Of a DNA stretch of 18,462 nt, positions 1-5,918 are shown one piece after another. The stretch's first letter is position 1; the number at the start of each line of letters is the position of its first letter. This DNA comes from Candidatus Saccharibacteria bacterium UBA4727 (GTDB taxonomy: Bacteria > Patescibacteriota > Saccharimonadia > Saccharimonadales > Saccharimonadaceae), in assembly GCA_002404195.1 (NCBI GenBank), contig DHJF01000043.1, forward strand, positions 329-18,790, written 5' to 3'. The translations under genes and the position numbers were made by a program. The notes under the pieces were generated by a model, which saw nothing but the letters and a program-made list of their open reading frames with translations, made no database searches and was not told the origin of the DNA.

Positions 1-123
1 GTCGTGCGTCGATCGCTGCCAGTTGCCAAAGCTAACAATTGCAAGGCTAGCAAGAATACCAATGATGGTAATCGCAACGATGAGTTCAACGAGAGTGAAA
101 CCAAGAATGTGTCGGCGCGTCAT
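1..123 (-). CDS. Type IV pilin-like prepilin, N-terminal part (cut by window edge)
   Basis: The 41 visible residues begin MTRRHILG|FTLVELIVAI. This is a short basic leader ending in Gly, followed by the Phe+1 and Glu+5 of a class III prepilin signal and a long hydrophobic helix rich in Ile, Ala and Leu. A prepilin peptidase would cut after Gly8 and methylate Phe. The helix would pack in the pilus core. The ATG at 123-121 is the only usable start, because the frame upstream meets TAA with no ATG, GTG or TTG between. It lies 46 bases after the topA stop on the same strand, but carries its own extended -10 box. The C-terminal head, which would tell a major pilin from a minor pilin or pseudopilin, lies outside the window. 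The class is secure; the exact role (uptake, twitching, attachment) is not. Confidence 0.85.
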   Translation of the reverse strand, partial: MTRRHILGFTLVELIVAITIIGILASLAIVSFGNWQRSTHD

Positions 124-130
124 ACTACTG

Positions 131-139
131 ATGATAGCA
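131..139 (-). promoter_or_regulatory. Extended -10 promoter of the prepilin (likely leaderless)
   Basis: On the minus strand TGC-TATCAT lies 7 bases before the ATG at 123. The expected transcription start falls on or one base before the start codon. No good -35 box and no Shine-Dalgarno sequence is visible. Confidence 0.45.
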
Positions 140-169
140 TAAGCGACACGCTTTTATTGCGTATCTTGG

Positions 170-2560
170 CTACTTGGCTGCTTTGCGCGTAGCAGTGACT
201 TTTTTCGCAGCCGGCTTCTTTTTCGCAGCTGGTTTTTTCGCTGGTGCTTTTTTGGCAGCGGTTGTCTTGCGTGCAAAGCGGCCTTTGGCTGGCGTGGCGC
301 TGGCAAGTAGTTCAATTGCTAGCTCATGTGTGACCTCGCTTGGCTCGATGTCTTTAGGAATCTTGGCATTTTTGGCACCGTCAGTAATGTAGGGGCCATA
401 ACGGCCTTTAAGGACCTTAATACCGTCGCCAAAGTCGGCAATGTTCTTTTCGGCTTCGGTTTTGAGCTTTTCGGCGTAGAGTTCGAGCGCTTGGTCGAGG
501 GTGATGTCGTGGGGGTCGAGCGGTTTAATACTGACAAAGAGCTTCCCTACTTGGATATAGGGGCCAAAGCGGCCAACGTTGGCTTTAATAACCTCGCCGT
601 CTTTGGTTTCACCGAGAGTGCGTGGTAGCTGGAAAGCATGGAGTGCTTGTTCGAGCGTGACCGTTTCAATTTTCGTGCCAGCTGGCAGTGGTGCGAATTG
701 CGGCTTGTTCTCTGTATCGGCAGTATCGCCGAGCTGTAGCATTGGGCCAAAGCGACCAAAGCGAGCCAAAACAGGTTTCTTTGTCTTGGGATCGATGCCG
801 ATTTCACGGGCCTGCGCCACGGTGCTGCGGTCAATGCCACCAGACTGGGTAATGAGTTCGTGGAACGGCGTGTAGAAGTCGAGCAGCATTTTATTGCGGT
901 CGAGCTTGTCGTCGGCGATGAGGTCGAATTCTTTTTCGACGGTAGCAGTAAAGTCATAGTCAACAACTTGTTCGAAATGGTTTTCAAGGAAGTCGCTGAG
1001 GACTTGTCCGCCGCCGGTTGGGACTAGCTTGCCCTTGTCGGCACCAGTTTTTTCTTGCACAACTTCGCGTTCTACTTGATTGTCGCCAAGGCTAAGCACG
1101 ATGACATCGCGGGCATTACCCTCGCCTTCGCCTTTTTCGGCGTAGCCACGCACCTGGACGGTATTAATAATCGTAGCGTAGGTGGACGGACGGCCGATAC
1201 CGAGGTCTTCGAGCTTCTTCACCAAGCTACCTTCGCTGTAGCGGGCTGGTGGTCGAGCGAAGACTTGACGGGCGATAACAGTATCGAGCGCTAGCGTGTC
1301 GCCGCTGCTGACGGCTGGCAAAATATCAGCGTCTTTTTTACTGCCACCGTAGACTTTTAAGAAACCGTCAAAGATAATAACCTCACCCTTGGCTTCGAAT
1401 AATAGCTTACCGGTTGAAATGGCGATTTTAACGACGGTTTTTTCAAGTTTGGCGGGTGTCATCTGGCTCGCCAACGTACGCGTACGGATAAGATTATATA
1501 ATTTTTGGTCGTATTCGTTGCTACTGCCCCGTTCGGCGGACATATCGGTCGGGCGGATGGCCTCGTGGGCTTCCTGGGCGCTGGCGTTTTTTGTCTTAAA
1601 GGTGCGGACCTGGCTATATTGTGGGCCGTAGGCGTTTTTGATATAATCTGCCGCTGCCGCGATTGCCTGCCCGCTTAGGTTAACCGAGTCGGTACGCATG
1701 TAGGTGATCTTACCCTCTTGGTAGAGCTTTTGGGCGCTGCCCATAGTGGCTTTGGCACCAAAGCCGAGCCGGCTGTTGGCTTCCTGTTGCAGGGTGGAGG
1801 TCGTGAACGGTGGTCCAGGGTTACGCGTGCTTGGGCTGGTAGTAATGTCGGCCACGGTAAATGAGGCACCTAGCAGGCTTTCGAGGAAGACCCGAGCCTC
1901 TGCTTCAGTGTCGAAGCGTTGTGGCAGTTCGGCCTTTACTGTTGCGCCCTGGTGAGTGAACTCGGCGGTGACCTTAAACTGGAATGAACCATTAAAGGCG
2001 TCGATTTCGCGCTCGCGTTCGACGAGCAGACGGACCGCTGGCGACTGGACGCGGCCAGCGGACTTGCCGCCGGGAACTTTTTGCCAGACGACCGGCGACA
2101 GCTCAAAACCAACCAGGCGGTCCAGGATTTGGCGGGCTTGTTGGGCTCGTACGAGGCTCATATCAACGGTACGCGGGTGTTTGACCGCCTCTTCAATGGC
2201 AGATTTTGTGATTTCATGAAAAACGATTCGTTTAGTGGTGGCCGGATCGAGTTTCAAAACCTCACAAAGATGCCAAGCGATTGCCTCCCCTTCGCGGTCT
2301 TCATCGGTTGCGAGCCAGACTTCCTGGCTGTCTTTGACGGCGCGGCGCAGTTCGGCAACAGTTTTCTTTTTTTCTGGGTCAACTTCGTAGATAGTTTCGA
2401 ATTTATTCTGTACATCAATTGGCGGCGTACCGTCTTTGGTTTTCTTTACAATAGAGCGAATATGGCCGACGCTCGACAGCACATGAAAGTCACTCCCAAG
2501 GTATTTCTCGATGGTTTTGGCTTTGGCTGGTGACTCGACGATGACTAAATTCTTGCTCAT
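170..2560 (-). CDS. topA: DNA topoisomerase I
   Basis: Type IA topoisomerase of 796 residues that relaxes negative supercoils by cutting one DNA strand through a 5'-phosphotyrosine. The N-terminal TOPRIM domain has the acidic residues Glu9 and Asp86, Asp88, Glu90 (in ATDEDREGEA). The active-site tyrosine is Tyr287 in GKITYMRTDSVN. The central domain runs to about residue 590. Three C-terminal Toprim repeats follow, each with a GRFGP or GRYGP core (near 602, 663, 719), then a Lys/Ala-rich basic tail (757-796). There are no Cys clusters, so the zinc ribbons of the E. coli enzyme are absent and the repeats plus basic tail probably bind DNA instead, as in actinobacterial TopA. The ATG at 2560 follows AAGGAG by 3 bases. 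The gene has its own promoter (2603-2631). Confidence 0.97.
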   Translation of the reverse strand: MSKNLVIVESPAKAKTIEKYLGSDFHVLSSVGHIRSIVKKTKDGTPPIDVQNKFETIYEVDPEKKKTVAELRRAVKDSQEVWLATDEDREGEAIAWHLCEVLKLDPATTKRIVFHEITKSAIEEAVKHPRTVDMSLVRAQQARQILDRLVGFELSPVVWQKVPGGKSAGRVQSPAVRLLVEREREIDAFNGSFQFKVTAEFTHQGATVKAELPQRFDTEAEARVFLESLLGASFTVADITTSPSTRNPGPPFTTSTLQQEANSRLGFGAKATMGSAQKLYQEGKITYMRTDSVNLSGQAIAAAADYIKNAYGPQYSQVRTFKTKNASAQEAHEAIRPTDMSAERGSSNEYDQKLYNLIRTRTLASQMTPAKLEKTVVKIAISTGKLLFEAKGEVIIFDGFLKVYGGSKKDADILPAVSSGDTLALDTVIARQVFARPPARYSEGSLVKKLEDLGIGRPSTYATIINTVQVRGYAEKGEGEGNARDVIVLSLGDNQVEREVVQEKTGADKGKLVPTGGGQVLSDFLENHFEQVVDYDFTATVEKEFDLIADDKLDRNKMLLDFYTPFHELITQSGGIDRSTVAQAREIGIDPKTKKPVLARFGRFGPMLQLGDTADTENKPQFAPLPAGTKIETVTLEQALHAFQLPRTLGETKDGEVIKANVGRFGPYIQVGKLFVSIKPLDPHDITLDQALELYAEKLKTEAEKNIADFGDGIKVLKGRYGPYITDGAKNAKIPKDIEPSEVTHELAIELLASATPAKGRFARKTTAAKKAPAKKPAAKKKPAAKKVTATRKAAK

Positions 2561-2602
2561 ATGCTCCTTATGTTTATCTATGTTAGCTAAACACAGTGAT
2601 TA

Positions 2603-2631
2603 GTTATACGCAACCATGCCGGAAAAGTCAA
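2603..2631 (-). promoter_or_regulatory. topA promoter
   Basis: Minus strand TTGACT (2631-2626), 17-base spacer, TATAAC (2608-2603). Both boxes match the sigma-70 consensus at 5 of 6 positions. The -35 box lies inside the left arm of the terminator hairpin that ends the upstream gene. The predicted start near 2597 leaves a leader of about 36 bases containing AAGGAG just before the ATG. Confidence 0.6.
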
Positions 2632-2665
2632 AGGCCATCACATCGCGTGATGGCCAAGGACTTTT
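2623..2665 (-). terminator. Terminator hairpin, potentially bidirectional
   Basis: An inner 9-bp stem GGCCATCAC/GTGATGGCC (2633-2641 and 2647-2655) with a 5-base loop is extended, past a 3x3 internal loop, by AAAAGTC/GACTTTT (2623-2629 and 2659-2665). Read on either strand the stem ends in a short T run. It would end the gene at 2691-3173 and separate it from topA. Confidence 0.6.
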
Positions 2666-2690
2666 GATACGGTAGCACCATTCGCGCAGG

Positions 2691-3173
2691 TCAGTCGTTG
2701 TCCTGACCGTCGCCCCTCTTTGCGGGAGTTGCTTGGGTGGGATCGCTGAGTTCGTCTAGCCCTCGGCAGACTCCCACGTACTCGAAGCGGTTGCACTTTT
2801 CGACGAATGCAGTGAAGGTTATAGCGACGGCACCACGGGCGGTCATCTCGATGATGGTGTACTCAAGCGAGAGAGTGAAGAAGTCTCTATCGTAGGTCCC
2901 CTGTTGCCAGTCGGGCAGGTAGTACTGAGTGTTCGGGATGCGCCATGTGTGAATCCTGCTGGGTAGTACTTCCACGACTCCCGACTCTGCTCTGGTAACG
3001 GACGTGAAGGTGACATCGGAGTAGTCGTTTTCCGGTTGACTATGGAGCGAAGAAAGTGCTTTGCTCGCCAGGACGGCAAGGTCGCTTTGCATTCCATTTC
3101 GGGCTGCTTGGACGGTGTCGTAGCGGCTAAGGGCTCTTTCGGCAATAGTCGGGAGGCTTGTCTGCTGAGGCAT
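2691..3173 (-). CDS. Orphan hypothetical protein (160 aa)
   Basis: I do not recognise this protein. It starts MPQQTSLPTIAERALSRYDT and has no signal peptide, membrane segment or Cys cluster. The first 45 residues look helical. The middle has alternating hydrophobic and aromatic residues (near YYLPDWQQGTYDRDFFTLSL) that suggest beta strands. The C-terminus is charged (KRGDGQDND). The ATG at 3173 follows AGGTAG at 3 bases, a weak ribosome binding site. It is a single-gene unit with its own promoter, an 89-base folded leader and a terminator. Two other orphans of similar size with the same architecture lie beyond dprA (4583-5017 and 5219-5713). The unbroken frame and the regulatory signals on both sides make it a credible gene of unknown function. 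Confidence 0.65.
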   Translation of the reverse strand: MPQQTSLPTIAERALSRYDTVQAARNGMQSDLAVLASKALSSLHSQPENDYSDVTFTSVTRAESGVVEVLPSRIHTWRIPNTQYYLPDWQQGTYDRDFFTLSLEYTIIEMTARGAVAITFTAFVEKCNRFEYVGVCRGLDELSDPTQATPAKRGDGQDND

Positions 3174-3212
3174 GTTCTACCTGCTTTCTGGTAAGTATCA
3201 AAAGTCCGTGCG

Positions 3213-3254
3213 GAACCTCTGATGCAATCTATGGATATTGCCACGTCGAGGTTC
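3213..3254 (-). other. Folded 5' leader of the 2691-3173 gene
   Basis: The leader holds a nested structure. GAACCTC/GAGGTTC (7 bp, 3213-3219 with 3248-3254) encloses GCAAT/ATTGC (3224-3228 with 3237-3241). It lies between the predicted transcription start near 3262 and the ATG at 3173, about 40 bases before the start codon. Confidence 0.45.
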
Positions 3255-3268
3255 GACGCAATACTATA

Positions 3269-3297
3269 TCTATATCACTATTTGTTGGTACTGTCTA
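3269..3297 (-). promoter_or_regulatory. Promoter of the 2691-3173 orphan gene
   Basis: Minus strand TAGACA (3297-3292), 17 bases, TATAGA (3274-3269). The surrounding sequence is AT-rich (TATAGATATAGT), so the exact -10 is uncertain. The predicted start is near 3262. Confidence 0.45.
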
Positions 3298-3309
3298 TTA
3301 CTTCAATGT

Positions 3310-4155
3310 CTACTGATTGCCGCTAAGCGGGCGCAGGATACCGTCAATTTCCATCATCGTCAGCGCTTGATTAAATTCGGCTGGGGTCACATCGAGCAGC
3401 TGGCATAATTCGTCGCCGTCGCGGATGCCGGTTTGCAGATGAGTAATAATTGCGCTTTCGAGTGGTGAGCCACCCAGTGCTAGGCTGGTCTGCGTTTCAA
3501 GCAGCTGCGGTGCAATGACTTCTAAGATATCCTGCGCACAGGTCACCGGCATGGCACCTTGTTTTAGTAGGGCGTTGCAGCCGGCCGACAGCGGACTGGT
3601 AATATTACCTGGCACGACAAAAACATCCCTGCCCTGCGCTAGAGCGTGGGTGGCGGTGGCGAGCGTACCGCTGCGCTTTGCGGCCTCGATGATAATAACG
3701 GCGTCGGACAGGCCGCTGACGATGCGATTACGCTCTAAAAATTGAAAATCACGGGCATCGGTTGGTGGCTCGTATTCGCTCAGGATTACTCCGCCGCTTG
3801 CAAGGATATTTTCACCTATACCTTGATTGGTCCGTGGATAGATTTGGTCGACACTATTGGCCAGTACCGCGATGGTATTGCCGCCAGCCTCGAGCGCGGC
3901 CTGGTGCGCGATGCCATCGATGCCAAGCGCCAGTCCGCTAATAATCGGGACACCTTTTTTGGCAAGATCGTACGCGAGCATATGGCAGACTTCTTTGCCG
4001 TATCGGGTGGGCTGCCGAGTGCCGATAATCGCGACGCGCGGCACTCTGTTTTCGGGTAATGTCCCCTTGTAAAAAAGCTCTTTTGGTGGGTTAAGAATAG
4101 AGCTTAAGATGCGTAAATAGTTGTGCTTATCAGGGGTGGTTCTATCGATTCTCGT
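3310..4155 (-). CDS. dprA: DNA processing protein DprA (Smf), unusual start
   Basis: DprA binds incoming single-stranded DNA during transformation, protects it and loads RecA. The Rossmann-like core shows VAIIGTRQPTRYG, SGLALGIDGIAHQAAL, FLERNRIVSGLSDAVII, AKRSGT and DVFVVPGN. A short winged-helix-like C-terminal domain follows (about the last 60 residues). The first canonical start is GTG at 4044, which would begin at the first core strand and give 244 residues. The frame stays open upstream and encodes HNYLRILSSILNPPKELFYK followed by GTLPENR, which resembles the normal DprA segment before the core. No ATG, GTG or TTG exists there back to the TAG at 4200. I mark the region to ACG 4155, whose reading (M)RIDRTTPDKHNYLRIL gives 281 residues, a normal length. 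The family is certain; the start is not. Confidence 0.9.
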   Translation of the reverse strand, partial: TRIDRTTPDKHNYLRILSSILNPPKELFYKGTLPENRVPRVAIIGTRQPTRYGKEVCHMLAYDLAKKGVPIISGLALGIDGIAHQAALEAGGNTIAVLANSVDQIYPRTNQGIGENILASGGVILSEYEPPTDARDFQFLERNRIVSGLSDAVIIIEAAKRSGTLATATHALAQGRDVFVVPGNITSPLSAGCNALLKQGAMPVTCAQDILEVIAPQLLETQTSLALGGSPLESAIITHLQTGIRDGDELCQLLDVTPAEFNQALTMMEIDGILRPLSGNQ

Positions 4156-4175
4156 AGAAGCTATTCCTAAAGGTA

Positions 4176-4204
4176 TTGACGTTATGTCAAATACGTGCTA
4201 ATAT
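4176..4204 (+). promoter_or_regulatory. Strong extended -10 promoter of the non-coding RNA
   Basis: Plus strand TTGACG (4176-4181), 17-base spacer, TAATAT (4199-4204), preceded by TGC for an extended -10. The start is predicted near 4211. The -35 box is one arm of the inverted repeat TTGAC-GTTAT-GTCAA (4176-4190). The other arm supplies a perfect TTGACA on the minus strand facing dprA, so the two units may start back to back from overlapping -35 boxes. Confidence 0.7.
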
Positions 4205-4210
4205 TGGAAC

Positions 4211-4514
4211 AGTTGGTTGAATCTGCGAGATCCACCAAACGTACCTTATACCCCCTATTCTAACTTATGTTAGGTTGCGTGTCATGTTGTTTACTAGTAA
4301 CTACCCTCCACTAGTTAAGCCGAATTTATTCGAAAGGCATGATGCGTATACTAATCCCTTTAACCGGCGGACCTCCATGTTGTGAGGTGGGTCACGCTAT
4401 GCCCTACGGGTGGGTTGAAGGGTAAATGGATATCAGGTGATGCCCACCCTTACCTGGTATCCATTTAAGATAGAATAGACGAATAACCCCCAGAGAAATC
4501 TGGGGGTTATTTTT
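4211..4514 (+). ncRNA. Structured non-coding RNA, unassigned
   Basis: This stretch has its own promoter and a strong terminator and no convincing ORF. Helices readable by eye: a local stem TTGGT/ACCAA (4213-4217 with 4234-4238); an 8-bp closing helix CTATTCTA/TAGAATAG (4255-4262 with 4471-4478) bracketing a core of about 220 bases; ACTAGT/ACTAGT (4293-4298 with 4310-4315); CGAAT/ATTCG (4321-4332); GGCAT+GCGT with ACGC+ATGCC (4336-4347 with 4394-4403), enclosing ACCTC/GAGGT (4371-4375 with 4384-4388); and a 15-bp hairpin (4424-4438 with 4452-4466). The loop of that hairpin contains CCCACCCTT, which can pair with GGGTGGG (4408-4414) or AAGGGT (4418-4423) as a pseudoknot. I find no tmRNA, RNase P or SRP signature on either strand. 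The size and compactness recall orphan structured RNAs such as the raiA motif, but I cannot confirm membership. Confidence 0.7.
4482..4514 (+). terminator. Intrinsic terminator of the non-coding RNA
   Basis: Perfect 13-bp stem AATAACCCCCAGA/TCTGGGGGTTATT (4482-4494 with 4499-4511), capped by a GAAA tetraloop and followed by a T run on the plus strand. One of the best terminators in the window. Confidence 0.85.
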
Positions 4515-4582
4515 GTGCAAAAATGCTTAGAAATGACGCGCCCGCCGCTTTTGAGGGCGGCGGGTTGGGTGGAGCGTCGGGG

Positions 4583-5017
4583 CTAGGACCACGCACGGTC
4601 TTTAAGTAGTCCCTCGTACAGACCTGCGGTGAGGTCAGACAGCAGGCTAGCCGCCCGGCTGTAGACGCGGAACAGCTGGTCGGTCGTGAACTTTTCAGGC
4701 TGATCGGTTGCGAGCGGGCAGTTTGTGACGACGAAGTCGAAGCTCTCTTCGCGTCGCTGGTACCATTCTTGGACGATCGCCCTGCCCCGTTCGCTGTTGA
4801 TGCGCCTGACGACCCTGGATGGCACGAGGTTCTCGATGTTGAGATACTCAGGGAGCTCACTTATCTCACTCTTGGCGAACGTGGCGATATCTCTGACTGC
4901 GTGGCAGACCTGATAGGTCTCATTGAATAGGTGGGCGAGGCCGTCCGCCTTGTCTTCCTTGGACAGTTGTCCACCCCAAGCAGTGTGGTGGGCATGGGTT
5001 GTGGCTTGCTTGGTCAT
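4583..5017 (-). CDS. Orphan hypothetical protein (144 aa)
   Basis: I do not recognise this family. The protein begins MTKQATTHAHHTAWGGQLSK, a His-rich N-terminus, and is otherwise soluble and mostly helical by composition (for example RRINSERGRAIVQEWYQRRE and FTTDQLFRVYSRAASLLSDL). It has only two Cys and no membrane segment. The start at 5017 is chosen because AAAGGAG lies 7 bases upstream. A longer frame to 5074 would run through the leader hairpin and has no ribosome site. It stands alone with a TTGACA promoter and a long leader hairpin at 5039-5083. The terminator of the non-coding RNA lies downstream and may also stop this transcript. Function unknown. Confidence 0.65.
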   Translation of the reverse strand: MTKQATTHAHHTAWGGQLSKEDKADGLAHLFNETYQVCHAVRDIATFAKSEISELPEYLNIENLVPSRVVRRINSERGRAIVQEWYQRREESFDFVVTNCPLATDQPEKFTTDQLFRVYSRAASLLSDLTAGLYEGLLKDRAWS

Positions 5018-5038
5018 GAGAGTGCTCCTTTGTGGTTG

Positions 5039-5083
5039 CCCCGGATTGTCAAACTCCAACTCGGAGTCTGACAATCCGTGGGG
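5039..5083 (-). other. Long leader hairpin of the 4583-5017 gene
   Basis: Stem CCCC, GGATTGTCA and ACTCC pair in order with GGGG, TGACAATCC and GGAGT, with only small bulges and a 5-base loop. It sits in the transcribed leader, ending 8 bases before the AAAGGAG ribosome site. The apical ACTCC could instead pair with the GGAG of that site, which would allow translational control. That last point is inference. Confidence 0.6.
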
Positions 5084-5109
5084 GTGTCGAATCTCGACGA
5101 GTTGGTGTG

Positions 5110-5138
5110 AGTATGGCTATATTCTTCCATTTTGTCAA
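5110..5138 (-). promoter_or_regulatory. Promoter of the 4583-5017 orphan gene
   Basis: Minus strand TTGACA (5138-5133), 17 bases, CATACT (5115-5110). Upstream is an A-rich stretch with AAAAA and AAAA runs that could act as an UP element. The predicted start near 5103 leaves a leader of about 85 bases. Confidence 0.6.
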
Positions 5139-5163
5139 ACGTACATATTTTGGGCATGTTTTT

Positions 5164-5203
5164 AGGGTCCACCACCACACAATAAAGTGTGGTGGTGGAC
5201 CCT
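5164..5203. repeat. Perfect 17-bp inverted repeat between two orphan genes
   Basis: AGGGTCCACCACCACAC (5164-5180) and its exact complement (5187-5203) flank AATAAA. It follows the stop of the 5219-5713 gene, so it probably ends that transcript or protects its 3' end. It lacks a T run on the expected minus-strand exit side, where the bases are CCCTAAAAACA. Confidence 0.75.
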
Positions 5204-5218
5204 AGGGGCGGGCGGAGC

Positions 5219-5713
5219 TCAGGCGGTGGTTTCCGTACCTAGATGGTCGATGATCCATTGGACAGGCGTCGAGTGGCCGTAGGCCATCTGAAAGTCGCGC
5301 AACTGCGCGTGAACGTCGTCCAGGGTCCTTAGAATGTTCTCGAGGTCCTTGGCGGTGAAAGTGCCAGCGACATAGGTGACTCTGGTGTCGCTGAGTCGCC
5401 TAACCACAGGAGGGGTCGTACTGATGTCGTCGATGATGACGTCGCCCGCCTCGGTTAGAGACATTTGGACGCCTTTAGGGAGGACATTGGATGCGGGTGG
5501 GACGTACCTGTCGAGGAAAATCCCGCCGATAGCCAAGGAGTTGACCGTGTCAGTTGGCGGGGCTACAAGGCTACTTGGGAATACCTGCACCGACATCGGA
5601 AACGCAATCTGACGGTCAGCGGCAACGCGCCGCATCTTTGTGAAGAGTGGCGTAATTGCTGCTGCCCGCTTTGAGATTCGGTTTGCGAGTTCGAGGTTGT
5701 AAGACGTTGACAT
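5219..5713 (-). CDS. Orphan hypothetical protein (164 aa)
   Basis: Not a family I recognise. It begins MSTSYNLELANRISKRAAAI and has no Cys, signal peptide or membrane helix. A helical N-terminal 40 residues is followed by a strand-rich middle (near MSVQVFPSSLVAPP and GDVIIDDISTTPPVVRR). The last third is helical and amphipathic (FTAKDLENILRTLDDVHAQL), which could mediate oligomerisation. The ATG at 5713 follows GAAGGTAGG at 7 bases. A TTG six codons upstream overlaps that ribosome site and is rejected. It has its own promoter (5813-5841), a leader hairpin (5748-5794) that shares its apical motif with that of the 4583 gene, and a 17-bp hairpin after the stop. The shared layout suggests the two orphans are regulated alike, not that they are homologous. 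Confidence 0.65.
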   Translation of the reverse strand: MSTSYNLELANRISKRAAAITPLFTKMRRVAADRQIAFPMSVQVFPSSLVAPPTDTVNSLAIGGIFLDRYVPPASNVLPKGVQMSLTEAGDVIIDDISTTPPVVRRLSDTRVTYVAGTFTAKDLENILRTLDDVHAQLRDFQMAYGHSTPVQWIIDHLGTETTA

Positions 5714-5747
5714 AATATAACCTACCTTCAATCATATCGGTGGGAAC

Positions 5748-5794
5748 CACTGCTTGTTAAACTCCCTTCTGGAGTACAACAACGACAAGCGGTG
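5748..5794 (-). other. Leader hairpin of the 5219-5713 gene
   Basis: On the minus-strand RNA CACCGCTTGT pairs with ACAAGCAGTG (one mismatch), enclosing ACTCC-AGAAG-GGAGT. The run ACTCC-N5-GGAGTTT-ACAA is shared with the leader of the 4583-5017 gene, although the outer stems differ. The hairpin ends about 35 bases before the ATG. Confidence 0.5.
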
Positions 5795-5812
5795 ACTCTC
5801 AAAATTGTATCT

Positions 5813-5841
5813 ACTCTAGCATAAATATAAAATGATGTCAA
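5813..5841 (-). promoter_or_regulatory. Promoter of the 5219-5713 orphan gene
   Basis: Minus strand TTGACA (5841-5836), 17 bases, TAGAGT (5818-5813), preceded by TGC (extended -10). Predicted start near 5806, leader about 93 bases. Confidence 0.65.
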
Positions 5842-5898
5842 ATAGAGTGAATCATATGAGCGCTCACCGCTGCGGGGTGGCAGGCCAGCGGTCGTTTA

Positions 5899-5907
5899 TG
5901 TTACCAT
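5899..5907 (+). promoter_or_regulatory. Extended -10 promoter of the ZIP transporter
   Basis: TGT-TACCAT lies 11 bases before the ATG at 5919, which would give a leader of about 5 bases. No Shine-Dalgarno sequence is seen. A CCGCTG/CAGCGG inverted repeat (5867-5872 with 5886-5891) sits just upstream, where a regulator could bind. Confidence 0.35.
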
Positions 5908-5918
5908 AGTCAGAGATT

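Noticed and set aside
2843..3244. Alternative minus-strand ORF of 133 residues overlapping the 160-residue orphan
   Set aside because: It starts inside the leader structure, has no ribosome site, and has a Ser/Arg/Pro-rich composition typical of a shadow frame.
4339..4425. Plus-strand ORF of 28 codons starting MMRILIPLTGGPP, with GAAAGG just before it
   Set aside because: The ribosome site is too close to the first ATG, and almost all its bases are used in RNA helices (4336-4403) and the pseudoknot partner. It is better explained as part of the non-coding RNA.
4211..4514. Identification of the RNA as tmRNA, RNase P RNA, SRP RNA or 6S RNA
   Set aside because: No 3' CCA-bearing tRNA-like half or tag frame, no GAGGAAAGTC or ACAGAAA core, no SRP tetraloop domain, and no single long 6S-type hairpin on either strand.
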